Assembly (NCBI GenBank): GCA_014654775.1
Contig: JACVZW010000058.1
Location: 186,001-250,000, forward strand
DNA from: Paracoccaceae bacterium
Lineage (GTDB): Bacteria; Pseudomonadota; Alphaproteobacteria; Rhodobacterales; Rhodobacteraceae
Length of the DNA: 64,000 bases
Direction of reading: 5' to 3'
Shown here: positions 47,631 to 56,153 of the stretch, piece after piece
How positions within the stretch are numbered: the first letter of the stretch is position 1
Layout: every line of letters begins with the position of its first letter
Notes under the pieces: generated by a model
Told to the model about the DNA's origin: nothing
Database searches by the model: none
Seen by the model: only the letters and a program-made list of their open reading frames with translations
Position numbers and translations under genes: made by a program

Positions 47631-47687
47631 TCGCGGCCCGAAGGCGGGGATGGCCCCTTGTTTCAGGGGGCGGCAAGAGGGACAGTG

Positions 47688-47717
47688 ACGCCGGGCCTTG
47701 TGCCCGGCGTTTTCGTT
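47688..47717 (+). terminator. Rho-independent terminator after dksA
   Basis: A perfect 9-bp stem (ACGCCGGGC and its complement) with a CTTGT loop runs into TTTTCGTTT. It separates dksA from the flavin monooxygenase gene at 47743, so the latter should have its own promoter in this very short gap. Confidence 0.85.
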
Positions 47718-47742
47718 TCCGGTGGGATTTCAGGGGGTTGGT

Positions 47743-48924
47743 ATGAGCCTGATCGGGCGGCAGGTCACCGTGCTGGGCGCGGGGGTGGCAGGGCTGGCGG
47801 TGGCGCGAGCCCTTGCCCTGCGCGGCGCGGCGGTGACGGTGCTGGAACAGGCCGATGCGATCCGCGAAGTGGGGGCAGGGCTGCAGGTATCGCCCAACGG
47901 TGCGGCGGTGCTGCGCGCGCTGGGCCTTGGCGCGGCGCTGGAGGCGGCGTCGGTGCGGGCCTCGGGCGTGGTGCTGAAGGATGGGTTGGACGGGGCGGCC
48001 GTGCTGCGGATGGATCTGGCGCGACTGCGCCCCGATCAGGGCTGGCACGTCGTCCATCGCGCCGATCTGATCGCGCTGCTTCTGGACGGCGCGCGCGAGG
48101 CGGGGGTGGAGCTGCGCCTGTTGCAGAAGGTGCAAAGCGTTGATCTTGCGGGGGAAAGGCCCGTGGCCGTGACGGCGCAAGGGGTGCGGGTCGAGGCCGA
48201 TCTGATGATCGGGGCGGATGGGTTGCATTCACCCGCGCGGCTGGCGCTGACGGGGAAGGTGGCGCCGTTCTTCACGCATCAGGTGGCGTGGCGGGCGGTC
48301 ATTCCCGGGGATGTGTCAGACCCGGCGGAGGTGGAGGTCCATATGGGCCCCGGCAAGCATCTGGTGAGCTATCCGCTGCGCGGCGGGACCTTGCGCAACA
48401 TCGTGGCGGTGGAGGAGCGGCGGCGCTGGGTCGAGGAGGGATGGTCGCTGCGCGATGATCCGATGGAGGTGCGGCTGGCCTTTGCGGGCTTTTCGCCCCG
48501 GGTGAAGGGCTGGCTGGATCGGGTGGAGGATGTCTGGCTTTGGGGCCTGTTCCGGCACCCTGTCGCGAAGGTCTGGCATCGCTGCATGCCCTTGGGATCA
48601 TTGGCGATTCTGGGGGATGCGGCGCATCCGACGCTGCCGTTTCTGGCCCAAGGCGCGAATATGGCGCTGGAGGATGCATGGTCCTTGGCGGCGGCGCTGG
48701 CGGGGCATGACGGGGATGCGGCGGCGCTGGCGGCATGGGAGGCGGCGCGGAAACCCCGCTGTGCCCGGATCGTGGAAGCGGCCAATGCCAATGCGCGGAA
48801 CTACCACCTGTCGGGCGCGAAACGGGCCGTGGGCCATGGGCTTTTGCGGCTGTCAGGGATGGTTGCGCCGGGGCTGGCGCTGAAGCGGTTCGACTGGCTT
48901 TACGGGCATGATGTGACGGTGTGA
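47743..48924 (+). CDS. FAD-dependent monooxygenase
   Basis: The 393-residue protein has an N-terminal FAD fold (VTVLGAGVAGLAVARALALRGAAVTVLEQ), DLMIGADGLHSPAR (the DG motif) and the C-terminal FAD/NAD site GDAAHPTLPFLAQGANMALEDA. This is the aromatic-hydroxylase/UbiH-like group (salicylate hydroxylase type); the substrate cannot be told. The ATG at 47743 fits GGGGGTTGGT poorly as ribosome site, but matches the start of the fold; a start at 47698 adds 15 residues. Confidence 0.88.
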   Translation: MSLIGRQVTVLGAGVAGLAVARALALRGAAVTVLEQADAIREVGAGLQVSPNGAAVLRALGLGAALEAASVRASGVVLKDGLDGAAVLRMDLARLRPDQGWHVVHRADLIALLLDGAREAGVELRLLQKVQSVDLAGERPVAVTAQGVRVEADLMIGADGLHSPARLALTGKVAPFFTHQVAWRAVIPGDVSDPAEVEVHMGPGKHLVSYPLRGGTLRNIVAVEERRRWVEEGWSLRDDPMEVRLAFAGFSPRVKGWLDRVEDVWLWGLFRHPVAKVWHRCMPLGSLAILGDAAHPTLPFLAQGANMALEDAWSLAAALAGHDGDAAALAAWEAARKPRCARIVEAANANARNYHLSGAKRAVGHGLLRLSGMVAPGLALKRFDWLYGHDVTV

Positions 48925-48938
48925 GGGGCGGCATCGGT

Positions 48939-48985
48939 TGTGCCCTGTTTTGTGCCGCAAACTGTGCAGCAAACTGTGGGCACGC
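48939..48985. repeat. 47-bp intergenic element, copy 2 of 2
   Basis: Matches 18094-18140 at 46 of 47 positions. It begins 14 bases after the monooxygenase stop, as copy 1 begins 16 bases after usg. The sequence just beyond is also loosely shared (GCGCGC, then TAAGG). Confidence 0.85.
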
Positions 48986-49103
48986 AGCGCGCGGTGGCGT
49001 CAGGGACGATTAAGGTTAACGCTTGGCCACGGGGCGGCGGTTTAGGCAGCCGTGGGGGCCGGGCTGTGGGAGGGGCGGTTTGGCCCGCCCCGTCCCGGAT
49101 CGG

Positions 49104-49430
49104 TCATTCGTAGGTGAAGGTGCCGATTTCGCAGACATTGACCTCGGCGCGTTCCAGCACGTCGCCATCTTCGAATTCCGCGCGGAAGTCGAACATGCAG
49201 TAGCCGGTCGAATCGTCGAAGTTGATCACCACCGAGGACCCGGAGGGCAGGACGTCTTCGCCGAGGATGTCTTCCTCCCAGCTGCCCGATCCGGTGTTCG
49301 ATCCGAAGAAGCGGACGATGGTGAAGCCGGTGTTGTTGATGATCGTCACGCGACGGTCGAGCGACAGGGCAGGCACGGCGCTGGAGAATGCGAGGGCGGC
49401 GGAAAGGGCGAGGGTGGCGAGTCGGCGCAT
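49104..49430 (-). CDS. hypothetical periplasmic protein, 108 aa
   Basis: The protein has a signal peptide (MRRLATLALSAALAFSSAVPALS) cut near residue 23, then a beta-rich domain: RRVTIINNTGFTIVRFFGSNTGSGSWEEDILGEDVL (in blocks), SGSSVVINFDDSTGYCMFDFRAEF and VNVCEIGTFTYE. Two cysteines could form a disulfide. It resembles small secreted Rhodobacterales proteins of unknown role; argininosuccinate-lyase is a frequent but wrong label for such proteins. Convergent with the monooxygenase gene. Confidence 0.8.
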   Translation of the reverse strand: MRRLATLALSAALAFSSAVPALSLDRRVTIINNTGFTIVRFFGSNTGSGSWEEDILGEDVLPSGSSVVINFDDSTGYCMFDFRAEFEDGDVLERAEVNVCEIGTFTYE

Positions 49431-49570
49431 GGCAGCTTCCTTGGGCAGCGGTTGAAACCGCCCGAGAGGCTAGAGACCCGCCCTGTCGTCGCAAGCAAAT
49501 ATTAAGGTGTGGTAATGCGTGATGTGACGCATGTGTTTTGGCCGCATCACGCCCGCGTGAGCGCCTGCGA

Positions 49571-50359
49571 TCAGGCGTCCAGTTCCACCCAGACCGGAAC
49601 GTGGTCGGAGGGTTTCTCGCCCCCGCGCACGCCCTTGTCGATGCCAGCTTCGCGCAGGAGGTCGGCGCATTGCGGCGACAGGAGCAGGTGGTCGATGCGG
49701 ATGCCGTTGTTCCGTTCCCACGCGCCCGCCTGATAATCCCAGAAGGAATACTGCCCCGGGCGCGGGTCGCGGGCGCGGAAGGCATCGGTCAGGCCGAGAT
49801 TGACGATGCGGCGGAAGGCGGCGCGGGTTTCGGGCAGGTAAAGCGCGTCAGTCAACCAAGCGTCAGGTTTGGCGGCATCCTGAGGGTCGGGGATCACGTT
49901 GTAATCGCCGCAGAAGGCGAGGGGGTCTTCGGTGGCCAGAAGCGCCTTCACCCGCGCCTCCATCCGCGCCATCCAAGCGAGTTTGTAGTCGAATTTCGGT
50001 CCCGGCACGGGGTTGCCATTGGGCAGGTAGAGGCCGCAGACACGGATCGCGCGTTTTTCGCCGATCACGGTGGCTTCGATCCAGCGGGCCTGTTCGTCGG
50101 TGTCATCCCCCGGCAGGCCACGGGTCACGTCCTCGAGCGGGAGGCGGGACAGGATCGCCACGCCGTTGAAGCTTTTCTGCCCATGGGTTTCGACGCGGTA
50201 CCCCATGTCTTCGAAAAGCTCGCGCGGGAAACCTTCGTCCACCGACTTGATTTCCTGCAGGCAGACGACATCGGGCTTCGCCTCGCGCAGCCATGCGGGC
50301 AGGGCATCGATCCGGGCTTTGATACCGTTGATGTTGAAAGTGGCGAGTTTCATGGGCAT
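49571..50359 (-). CDS. xth: exodeoxyribonuclease III
   Basis: Exonuclease III repairs abasic sites and removes 3' blocks. The 262-residue protein has the catalytic motifs LATFNINGIKARI (Asn), VVCLQEIKSVD (Glu), FCGDYNVIPDPQDA (Asp/Asn) and the C-terminal RIDHLLLSPQC and SDHVPVWVEL (Asp-His pair). MPMKL gives two possible starts (50359 or 50353), and GGGAGATG upstream fits either. It is a single gene of the Rhodobacterales xth type. Confidence 0.95.
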   Translation of the reverse strand: MPMKLATFNINGIKARIDALPAWLREAKPDVVCLQEIKSVDEGFPRELFEDMGYRVETHGQKSFNGVAILSRLPLEDVTRGLPGDDTDEQARWIEATVIGEKRAIRVCGLYLPNGNPVPGPKFDYKLAWMARMEARVKALLATEDPLAFCGDYNVIPDPQDAAKPDAWLTDALYLPETRAAFRRIVNLGLTDAFRARDPRPGQYSFWDYQAGAWERNNGIRIDHLLLSPQCADLLREAGIDKGVRGGEKPSDHVPVWVELDA

Positions 50360-50405
50360 CTCCCTGTCCCCTCCGTTCTAGGCCGGAGGGGGCGGGGGAA
50401 ACAAG

Positions 50406-51122
50406 TCAGGCCGTGGCGGCGAGACCTGTGCGGGCGGCCGCAAGCCAGAGCATGTCGAGGCGGCGCAGTTCGGCGGGGTCGAAACGATCCGCCTCTTCCC
50501 AGTAGCGGCCCGAGGGGACGTGATAGCCGAGGGCGTCTTCCCGCTTGAGCGCCTCATCGGCGAGGCGCAGGTCGAAGGGCAAGGGGCGGGCATGGGTGGC
50601 GCGGTCGCGGGGCACGCGCGGGAAGATCAGGCGCGAGGGGCCGAAGGAGAGGTTGACCATCGCGCAGCCTTCCATCGCGGCAAGGATCATCAGGCGGGCC
50701 GACTTCGCCTCAAGGCTTTGCAGGGTGATGTCGGGGCGCAGGGGATCGGCGGTGCCGGTGCCATAGAAATGCGTCTGGCCCTTGGGGTAGTGCATGTCGC
50801 AGCCGAAGGCCGCGATGACGCGGGGTTTCAGCGCATGCAGCGCCCAATAGGCCGTGGTGAAGGCCATGGTGCCGCCGGCATAGACAAAGCCGCCAAAGGC
50901 GTTCTGGGCGGGGACGAAGTCGTCTTCCGTGATGATGGCCTGCCCGTTGGTGGCGATGCCGCGCCGGGCTTCGGGGAAATCCCACGGGTAGATGTGATGC
51001 GTCCAATCGCGGCGCACGGCATGGGCGTTGTTGATCGCGACGACATGGTCAAAGGGCGCGCGGGGCCAGCGGGCCGCTTCGGTCACATTGGGGCCGGAGC
51101 CGAGCATGAGGACGCAGGTCAT
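50406..51122 (-). CDS. hypothetical protein, possible nucleotide-binding fold, 238 aa
   Basis: The protein starts MTCVLMLGSGPNVTEAARWPRAPFDHVVAINNAHAVRRDW, where a glycine-rich loop is followed by a strand ending in an Asn-Asn; a Rossmann-like layout appears with AFGCDMHYPKGQTHFYGTG, and the rest is helical. This pattern recalls DUF115-like or sialyltransferase-like proteins that recognise a nucleotide sugar, but no catalytic residue is certain. It lies behind xth, separated by 46 bases. Confidence in function is low. Confidence 0.7.
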   Translation of the reverse strand: MTCVLMLGSGPNVTEAARWPRAPFDHVVAINNAHAVRRDWTHHIYPWDFPEARRGIATNGQAIITEDDFVPAQNAFGGFVYAGGTMAFTTAYWALHALKPRVIAAFGCDMHYPKGQTHFYGTGTADPLRPDITLQSLEAKSARLMILAAMEGCAMVNLSFGPSRLIFPRVPRDRATHARPLPFDLRLADEALKREDALGYHVPSGRYWEEADRFDPAELRRLDMLWLAAARTGLAATA

Positions 51123-51211
51123 TGATTTATCTCCACCATCTGTGGTGGAGAGGGTAGGGCGCGGCGACTAAATGACGAGGGAAAGCTGCCTAAAAAATGC
51201 AGATATCCCGA

Positions 51212-51544
51212 TTACATCGAGAAAGAGGTCCCGCAACCGCACGAAGATGTGGCATTTGGATTCTGGATGACGAAGCGCGCGCCGATCAATTCCTCGGTAT
51301 AGTCGATGACGGCGTTCTGCAGGAAGGGCAGGGACACGGCATCGACCAGCACGCGCGCCCCGTCCTTTTCCAGCACGAGGTCATCGGCGGCGGGATCGTC
51401 AAGCTTGATGTCATACTGGAAGCCGGAGCAGCCGCCGCCTTCGACGGCGACGCGCAGCGCGCGTTCTTCACCCGTCGCCTCGCAGATTTCGCGCAGCCGT
51501 GCATAGGCGCGGTCGGTCACTTTCGGGGGAAGGGCGAGGTCCAT
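51212..51544 (-). CDS. erpA: A-type iron-sulfur cluster carrier, ErpA-like
   Basis: A-type carriers deliver iron-sulfur clusters to target enzymes. The 110-residue protein has the three conserved cysteines: Cys39 in GGGCSGFQY and Cys102/Cys104 in SSCGCGTSF. The KVTDRAYARLREI start and the LVDAVSLPFLQNAVIDY core fit IscA/ErpA. Which of IscA, SufA or ErpA it is cannot be decided, but its isolated location away from suf genes favours ErpA. It is divergent from dgt by 77 bases. Confidence 0.9.
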   Translation of the reverse strand: MDLALPPKVTDRAYARLREICEATGEERALRVAVEGGGCSGFQYDIKLDDPAADDLVLEKDGARVLVDAVSLPFLQNAVIDYTEELIGARFVIQNPNATSSCGCGTSFSM

Positions 51545-51621
51545 GATGAAATCCGTGGTCCTGAGGGGCTGGTTGCAATATAGGCTACGGCCAAAGGCGG
51601 AACAAGAACAGGCAGATAGAG

Positions 51622-52794
51622 ATGCTCGCCCCCTATGCCTGCCAGCCCGGCGCGTCGCGCGGGCGGCTGCACCCGGAACGCATGTCGTCTTTCCGGTCGC
51701 CGTTTCAGCGCGACCGGGACCGGATCATCCATTCCAGCGCCTTTCGGCGGCTGAAGCACAAGACGCAGGTCTTTGTGGAACATGAGGGCGATTACTACCG
51801 CACGCGCCTGACCCATTCGATCGAGGTGGCGCAGGTGGCGCGCACCATTTCCGGCGTGCTGGGGCTGAACACCGATCTGGCCGAGGCAATAGCTTTGGCG
51901 CATGACCTTGGGCACACCCCATTCGGGCATACCGGGGAGGATGCGCTTGGCCTGCTGATGGAACCCTTTGGCGGCTTTGACCACAACGCACAGGCCCTGC
52001 GCATCGTGACGCGGTTGGAGCGGCATTATGCGGATTTCGACGGGCTGAACCTGACATGGGAATCGCTGGAGGGCATCGCCAAGCATAACGGGCCGGTGGT
52101 GGGCCCCAATGCCGACAAGAAGCATGAGGGGCCGTTGCCCTATGCGTTGGCCGAAGTGAATGCGGCTTGGGATCTGGAACTGGCGACCCATGCCAGCGCC
52201 GAGGCGCAGGTGGCGGCGATTGCGGATGACGTGGCCTATAGCCATCATGATCTGCATGACGGGCTGCGGTCGGGGCTGTTCAGCGAAGATGACCTGATGG
52301 AGTTGCCGGTCACAGGACCGGCTTTCGAAGAGGTCGACCGGCTTTATCCGGGGTTGGAGAAGATGCGGCGGCGGCATGAGGCGCTGCGGCGGGTCTTTGG
52401 CCGGATGGTGGAGGATGTGATCGCCGTGGCGCAGAACCGTCTGGCGGCGGCGCAGCCGAAATCGGTGGAGGATATCCGGCATCTGGGAACGACGGTGATC
52501 CGGTTTTCCAAGCCGCTGTATCAGGAGTTGAAGGCGATCCGGTCCTTCCTGTTCCACCGGATGTATCGCGCGCCCTCCGTCATGCAGGAGCGGGCGAAGG
52601 TGACGCGGATCGTCAATGATCTGTTCCCGCTGTTCATGGCGCGGCCCGATCTGCTGCCTGCCGAATGGCGCGCGGATATCGAGGCGGCGCGGGATGAGGT
52701 GACGCTGGCGCGGATCGTGGCGGATTACGTGGCGGGGATGACGGACCGTTTCGCCATTCAGGAACATGCGCGGCTGATGGGGGGCGGGGCATGA
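51622..52794 (+). CDS. dgt: deoxyguanosinetriphosphate triphosphohydrolase-like protein
   Basis: Dgt removes triphosphate from dGTP or other dNTPs. The 390-residue protein has the HD-domain ligands His65 in TRLTHSIEVAQVAR, His94-Asp95 in AHDLGHTPFGHTGED, and the later AYSHHDLHDGLRSG segment. RDRDRIIHSSAFRRLKHKTQVF is the Dgt substrate segment. It corresponds to the shorter type-2 Dgt of alphaproteobacteria, which lacks E. coli regulatory insertions. The stop overlaps the start of the following gene by 4 bases. Confidence 0.93.
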   Translation: MLAPYACQPGASRGRLHPERMSSFRSPFQRDRDRIIHSSAFRRLKHKTQVFVEHEGDYYRTRLTHSIEVAQVARTISGVLGLNTDLAEAIALAHDLGHTPFGHTGEDALGLLMEPFGGFDHNAQALRIVTRLERHYADFDGLNLTWESLEGIAKHNGPVVGPNADKKHEGPLPYALAEVNAAWDLELATHASAEAQVAAIADDVAYSHHDLHDGLRSGLFSEDDLMELPVTGPAFEEVDRLYPGLEKMRRRHEALRRVFGRMVEDVIAVAQNRLAAAQPKSVEDIRHLGTTVIRFSKPLYQELKAIRSFLFHRMYRAPSVMQERAKVTRIVNDLFPLFMARPDLLPAEWRADIEAARDEVTLARIVADYVAGMTDRFAIQEHARLMGGGA

Positions 52795-53705
52795 GATATG
52801 CATTGGCGGCGCTGCTGGCGCTGGGGGCGGGCCCTGCGATGGCGCAGATGCTGGCCGAGGGCGAGGATCGGCGGAGCCTTCCCTTCACGGTGATGGACGG
52901 CAAGCCGATGCTGCCCGTGACGGTGGCGGGGCAGGACGGGGTGATGATGTTCGACCTTGGCACGCCGTCGCCCGTCTTTCTGAACCGGGGGGCGGCGGCG
53001 CTGCCGCCGGGGGTGGAGGTGGGGCGGGGCTTCGCCGCCTCGGGGCAGGAGATCGTGGTGCAGCTGCACGATGCGCCTGCCGTTGCTGTCGCGGGGCAGG
53101 CGCTGCCTTTGCCCGCCAAGGTGCAGAGCGGCGATTTCAGCTTTGCCGAAGGGGCGTTCGGGGCGGATTTCATGGGCTTTCTGGGCCTGCCTGCGGTGGC
53201 GGACCATGCCGTGCTGCTGGATTACGGGCGCGCGGCGCTGGGCGTGATTGCGGTGAGGGACGGGGTCATGGCCGTGGCGCCGCCCGATCCGAAGGATGTG
53301 ATCGCGACGCTGGATGTCCTGATGATCCCCGACGAGTTGCCCTTGGCTGTGGGGCGGATCGGGGAGGTGCCGATCCAGATCAGCCTTGATACGGGCGACA
53401 GCGGCACGGCCTATCTGACGCCCGCGACGCGTGCGCGGCTAGCGGCGGCGGGGTTGTTGGCCGAGGGGCCGACGGGGCTTTGGGAGCTGTCGGGGCTGAC
53501 CTTGGGCGGGTCCTTGATGCTGCCCACGCCTGTCGCGCTGATCGAGGCGGGGGGCGAGGCGGATCATCGGGTCAGCGGCCAGCCGGATGAGCTGCGCCTT
53601 GGCGCGGCCTTTTTCGCCACCTATCCGACCTTGTGGGAGTTTCCGGCGCGGCAGGTGCTGATCCTGCGGCCCGATGCGGCGATCCTTGCGGTGGCTGCGC
53701 CCTGA
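52791..53705 (+). CDS. putative periplasmic retropepsin-like protein
   Basis: The 304-residue protein has a signal peptide (MRYALAALLALGAGPAMA). Two repeats carry aspartyl-protease-like motifs: MMFDLGTPSPVFLN near residue 50 and ISLDTGDSGTAYLT near residue 203, each with a hydrophobic-hydrophobic-Gly-like follow-up. The spacing fits a pepsin/retropepsin fold, but the first motif reads DLG rather than DTG, so activity is uncertain. Translation is coupled to dgt. A dGTPase operon partner of this kind is unusual. Confidence 0.72.
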   Translation: MRYALAALLALGAGPAMAQMLAEGEDRRSLPFTVMDGKPMLPVTVAGQDGVMMFDLGTPSPVFLNRGAAALPPGVEVGRGFAASGQEIVVQLHDAPAVAVAGQALPLPAKVQSGDFSFAEGAFGADFMGFLGLPAVADHAVLLDYGRAALGVIAVRDGVMAVAPPDPKDVIATLDVLMIPDELPLAVGRIGEVPIQISLDTGDSGTAYLTPATRARLAAAGLLAEGPTGLWELSGLTLGGSLMLPTPVALIEAGGEADHRVSGQPDELRLGAAFFATYPTLWEFPARQVLILRPDAAILAVAAP

Positions 53706-53724
53706 CGGCGTCGCCCGCAGCGGG

Positions 53725-54210
53725 TCAGACGCTGCGGCGGAAGGCGGAGATCCAGAGGAGGGCGAGCAGGGTCGACAGCACCACGTTCCAGCCCGCCATG
53801 GAGAGGCCGAACATCTGCCACGCGATCTCGTCGCAGCGGACGACCGCGCCCACATCGACATCGGGGTTCAAGAGATCGGCGGTGGAGAGGCCCGAGATGG
53901 AGCCTGCGCTGCAGGAGGCGAGGCCCTGCCACCAGCCCTGTTCCACCCCCACATGGAACGCACCGATCCCCGCCGCCGTCAGCGCCGCCAGCGCGCCGAG
54001 GATCGGCAGCGCGCGCCCCGGCAACCCGCGCCGCAGCACAAGCGCCAGCACGCCGATCACGATGGCCGCCGCATGGGGCCAGCGCTGCCAGAGGCAAAGC
54101 TGGCAGGGGGCGAGGCCTGCCAAGTACTGAAAGCCGAAGGCGGCGGCCAGCACGGCGGCGGAACCGCCCGCGGCGAGAAGGATGGTGAAGGCGCGGGTGT
54201 CGGTGATCAT
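53725..54210 (-). CDS. dsbB: disulfide bond formation protein B, DsbB
   Basis: DsbB reoxidises DsbA and passes electrons to quinones. The 161-residue protein has four hydrophobic helices. The first cysteine pair is Cys36/Cys39 in APCQLCLWQRWPH; the second pair is Cys100 and Cys126 (ASCSAG, VRCDEI). The QRWPH arginine contacts quinone. It is convergent with the preceding gene (19 bases) and divergent from the metallopeptidase gene. Confidence 0.93.
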   Translation of the reverse strand: MITDTRAFTILLAAGGSAAVLAAAFGFQYLAGLAPCQLCLWQRWPHAAAIVIGVLALVLRRGLPGRALPILGALAALTAAGIGAFHVGVEQGWWQGLASCSAGSISGLSTADLLNPDVDVGAVVRCDEIAWQMFGLSMAGWNVVLSTLLALLWISAFRRSV

Positions 54211-54348
54211 GCGCCCCTATGAACAGGAGCGCGGGACGAAAGGCAAGCCTTGCGCCCCCTCTGCCCCGAATGCGGCTTTGCCGCAGGGGGCGGGGCATGG
54301 TTAACTTTGCCTGCGCGGATCGGCTGCGCCGGGGCGGAGTGGGACAGC

Positions 54349-55197
54349 ATGGAATGGCGCGGACGCCGGGGCAGCCGGAACATCGAAGACCGCCGCCGCA
54401 GCAGTGGGGGCAGGCGCGGCGTCGGCATCGGCGGGGCGGGACTGCTGATCGTGCTGCTTTTGGGCTGGGCGCTTGGCGTGGATGTGACGCCGCTTTTGCA
54501 GCAGGGGCAGGGTCCGGCCGAGATCGGCGGCGCGGAACTGACGGCCGAGGATGTGGCGATGGGCGACTTCGTCTCGGTCACCCTTGCCGATACGGAAGAG
54601 GTCTGGTCCGCGCTGTTTGCCGAACAGCTGGGGCAGGAGTATCGCCCCCCGACGCTGGTCCTGTTCAAGGGGGCGACATCCTCGCCCTGTGGCGGGGCCT
54701 CGGGTGCGACGGGGCCCTTTTACTGCCCGGTGGATCGCAAGGTCTATCTCGACACCGCCTTTTTCACGGTGCTGGACGAAAGGCTGGGCGCTGGGGGCGA
54801 TTTTGCGGCCGCCTATGTGGTGGCGCATGAGGTGGGCCATCACGTGCAGAACGAACTGGGCATTCTGGATCAGACGATGCGCCTGCGCGCGCAGATGGAC
54901 GAGGTGCAGTCGAACGAAGTGTCGGTCCGGGTGGAGTTGATGGCCGATTGTCTGGCGGGCGTCTGGGCGCATGCGGCGGCGGCCCGCTTTGGATCGGTGG
55001 AGCGCGGCGATGTGGAAGAGGCGATGAACGCCGCCGCCCGGATCGGTGACGACACGCTGCAGCGCGAGGCGGGACGGCGGCCCATGCCCGACAGTTTCAC
55101 CCATGGCACGAGCGACCAGCGCATGCGGTGGTTCATCATCGGGCAGGCCTCTGGTCTGATCCAGAGTTGCGAGACCTTTCGCGCCCCGCGCCTGTGA
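54349..55197 (+). CDS. neutral zinc metallopeptidase, YpfJ-like
   Basis: The 282-residue membrane protein has a basic N-terminus, a hydrophobic helix (GLLIVLLLGWALGV) at residues 31-44, and the zinc-binding HEVGHH (His160, Glu161, His164). The third ligand may be in VSVRVELMADCLAGVWAHAA (Glu), typical of the family. A conserved PFYCPVDRKVYLDTAFF precedes the motif. The ATG at 54349 is chosen because the frame upstream to 54250 encodes residues with no membrane-start character. Substrate unknown. Confidence 0.88.
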   Translation: MEWRGRRGSRNIEDRRRSSGGRRGVGIGGAGLLIVLLLGWALGVDVTPLLQQGQGPAEIGGAELTAEDVAMGDFVSVTLADTEEVWSALFAEQLGQEYRPPTLVLFKGATSSPCGGASGATGPFYCPVDRKVYLDTAFFTVLDERLGAGGDFAAAYVVAHEVGHHVQNELGILDQTMRLRAQMDEVQSNEVSVRVELMADCLAGVWAHAAAARFGSVERGDVEEAMNAAARIGDDTLQREAGRRPMPDSFTHGTSDQRMRWFIIGQASGLIQSCETFRAPRL

Positions 55198-55253
55198 CCT
55201 GCGCGCATGGCGTTGACGCAGGCGAGGCAAGCGGCTAGACCCCGGATCAGGTG

Positions 55254-55337
55254 GCCCGAGTGGCGGAATGGTAGACGCAGCGGATTCAAAATCCGTCGCC
55301 GCAAGGCATGTCGGTTCGAGTCCGACCTTGGGCACCA
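55254..55337 (+). tRNA. tRNA-Leu (anticodon CAA)
   Basis: The acceptor stem GCCCGAG pairs with CTTGGGC at the 3' end, with one G-U pair. The anticodon loop is TTCAAAA with anticodon CAA on a 4-5 bp stem. A long variable arm (GTCGCCGCAAGGCAT) and a T-loop GGTTCGAGTCC follow, and the gene encodes ACCA. Total 84 bases including CCA. It borders the accessory segment that starts right behind it. Confidence 0.95.
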
Positions 55338-56153
55338 AATCAAAAAAAGTATATATTATAACGGTTTGCGGTTTTTTCCTGCCGTGACGGATCGCCGTGA
55401 AACGGATCTGTCATCAGCCCCGTAAGCCAGATCGGCCTCTGGCAGCCCGCCCCCAAATGAATCATGGACCACAGGCGACGCGCGATCCGCTTCGAGAGCG
55501 TGACGGAATGCGGCGGCATTTTCTGGGGTCGGGCCTACACGCAGGGTGTCATGTGCAAGGCTGCACTCACCCCCTTGAAGGGTGACGGCCTGGCTGCAGG
55601 ATACAGTCTGGCGACATCGCCAGAACATCACGGTCGCCACGAGGCCGCCAATCAGTCATCGCGGAAATGGGAAGACGGGTTCGACAGGCGATGCCTGCCT
55701 GGGCTGATTGGGAACAGTCCGTCCGTCGAAGCCGAAGCCAATGTCCACGCCGCCTTGGGCGCAGACTCCAATCCTGCGTCACTCGCGATAATCACCCTCC
55801 GGCAAACCGACCGCGGTTCAGATGAGGTCTGCCGCCGAGGTCTCATTGAGAGAGGGAGAGACCGTCGCGACGGCGGTTTTTGCGCGCGATGCTTCATCCT
55901 GTAGGGTTCCATCTACCGGCTGTCACGATGGACAGCCTCTACGACCCCTGACTCATCCAAAGGTCGTGGAATTGTTGCCAGATGCGCAACAATGGCGTCC
56001 GGAGAAGGGCATTGTTGCCGATTCACGGTAGGCCAACCTAAGCTTTCAACCGCTGGTTCGGAACCAGTATCGCCCTGTGGTTGTAAACATGCGTCGAGGC
56101 ATGACGTTCTCCGACACATGGTTCTGTTCATCAGAAGACGGGGACTGCGAGAC
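55338..56153. other. 816-base region without a recognisable gene, behind tRNA-Leu
   Basis: The first 40 bases are AT-rich with an A7 run, TATATATTATA and TTTTTT. Beyond that, the segment is GC-rich but no open frame has a family I can name; several overlapping frames of 60-150 residues exist on both strands. It may be degenerate integration-associated DNA. The last 180 bases hold the inverted repeat upstream of the chemoreceptor gene. Confidence 0.5.
55971..56019. promoter_or_regulatory. inverted and direct repeat ATTGTTGC upstream of the chemoreceptor gene
   Basis: ATTGTTGC (55971-55978) and GCAACAAT (55986-55993) form an 8-bp inverted repeat around 7 bases; ATTGTTGCC recurs at 56011-56019. 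Three half-sites in 49 bases, 135 bases before the start of the chemoreceptor gene, suggest an operator for a dimeric regulator. Confidence 0.55.

Noticed and set aside
55464-55904. Plus-strand frame of 146 codons behind tRNA-Leu
   Set aside because: No known domain, no ribosome site, and equally long frames overlap on the other strand; no integrase or transposase residues seen.
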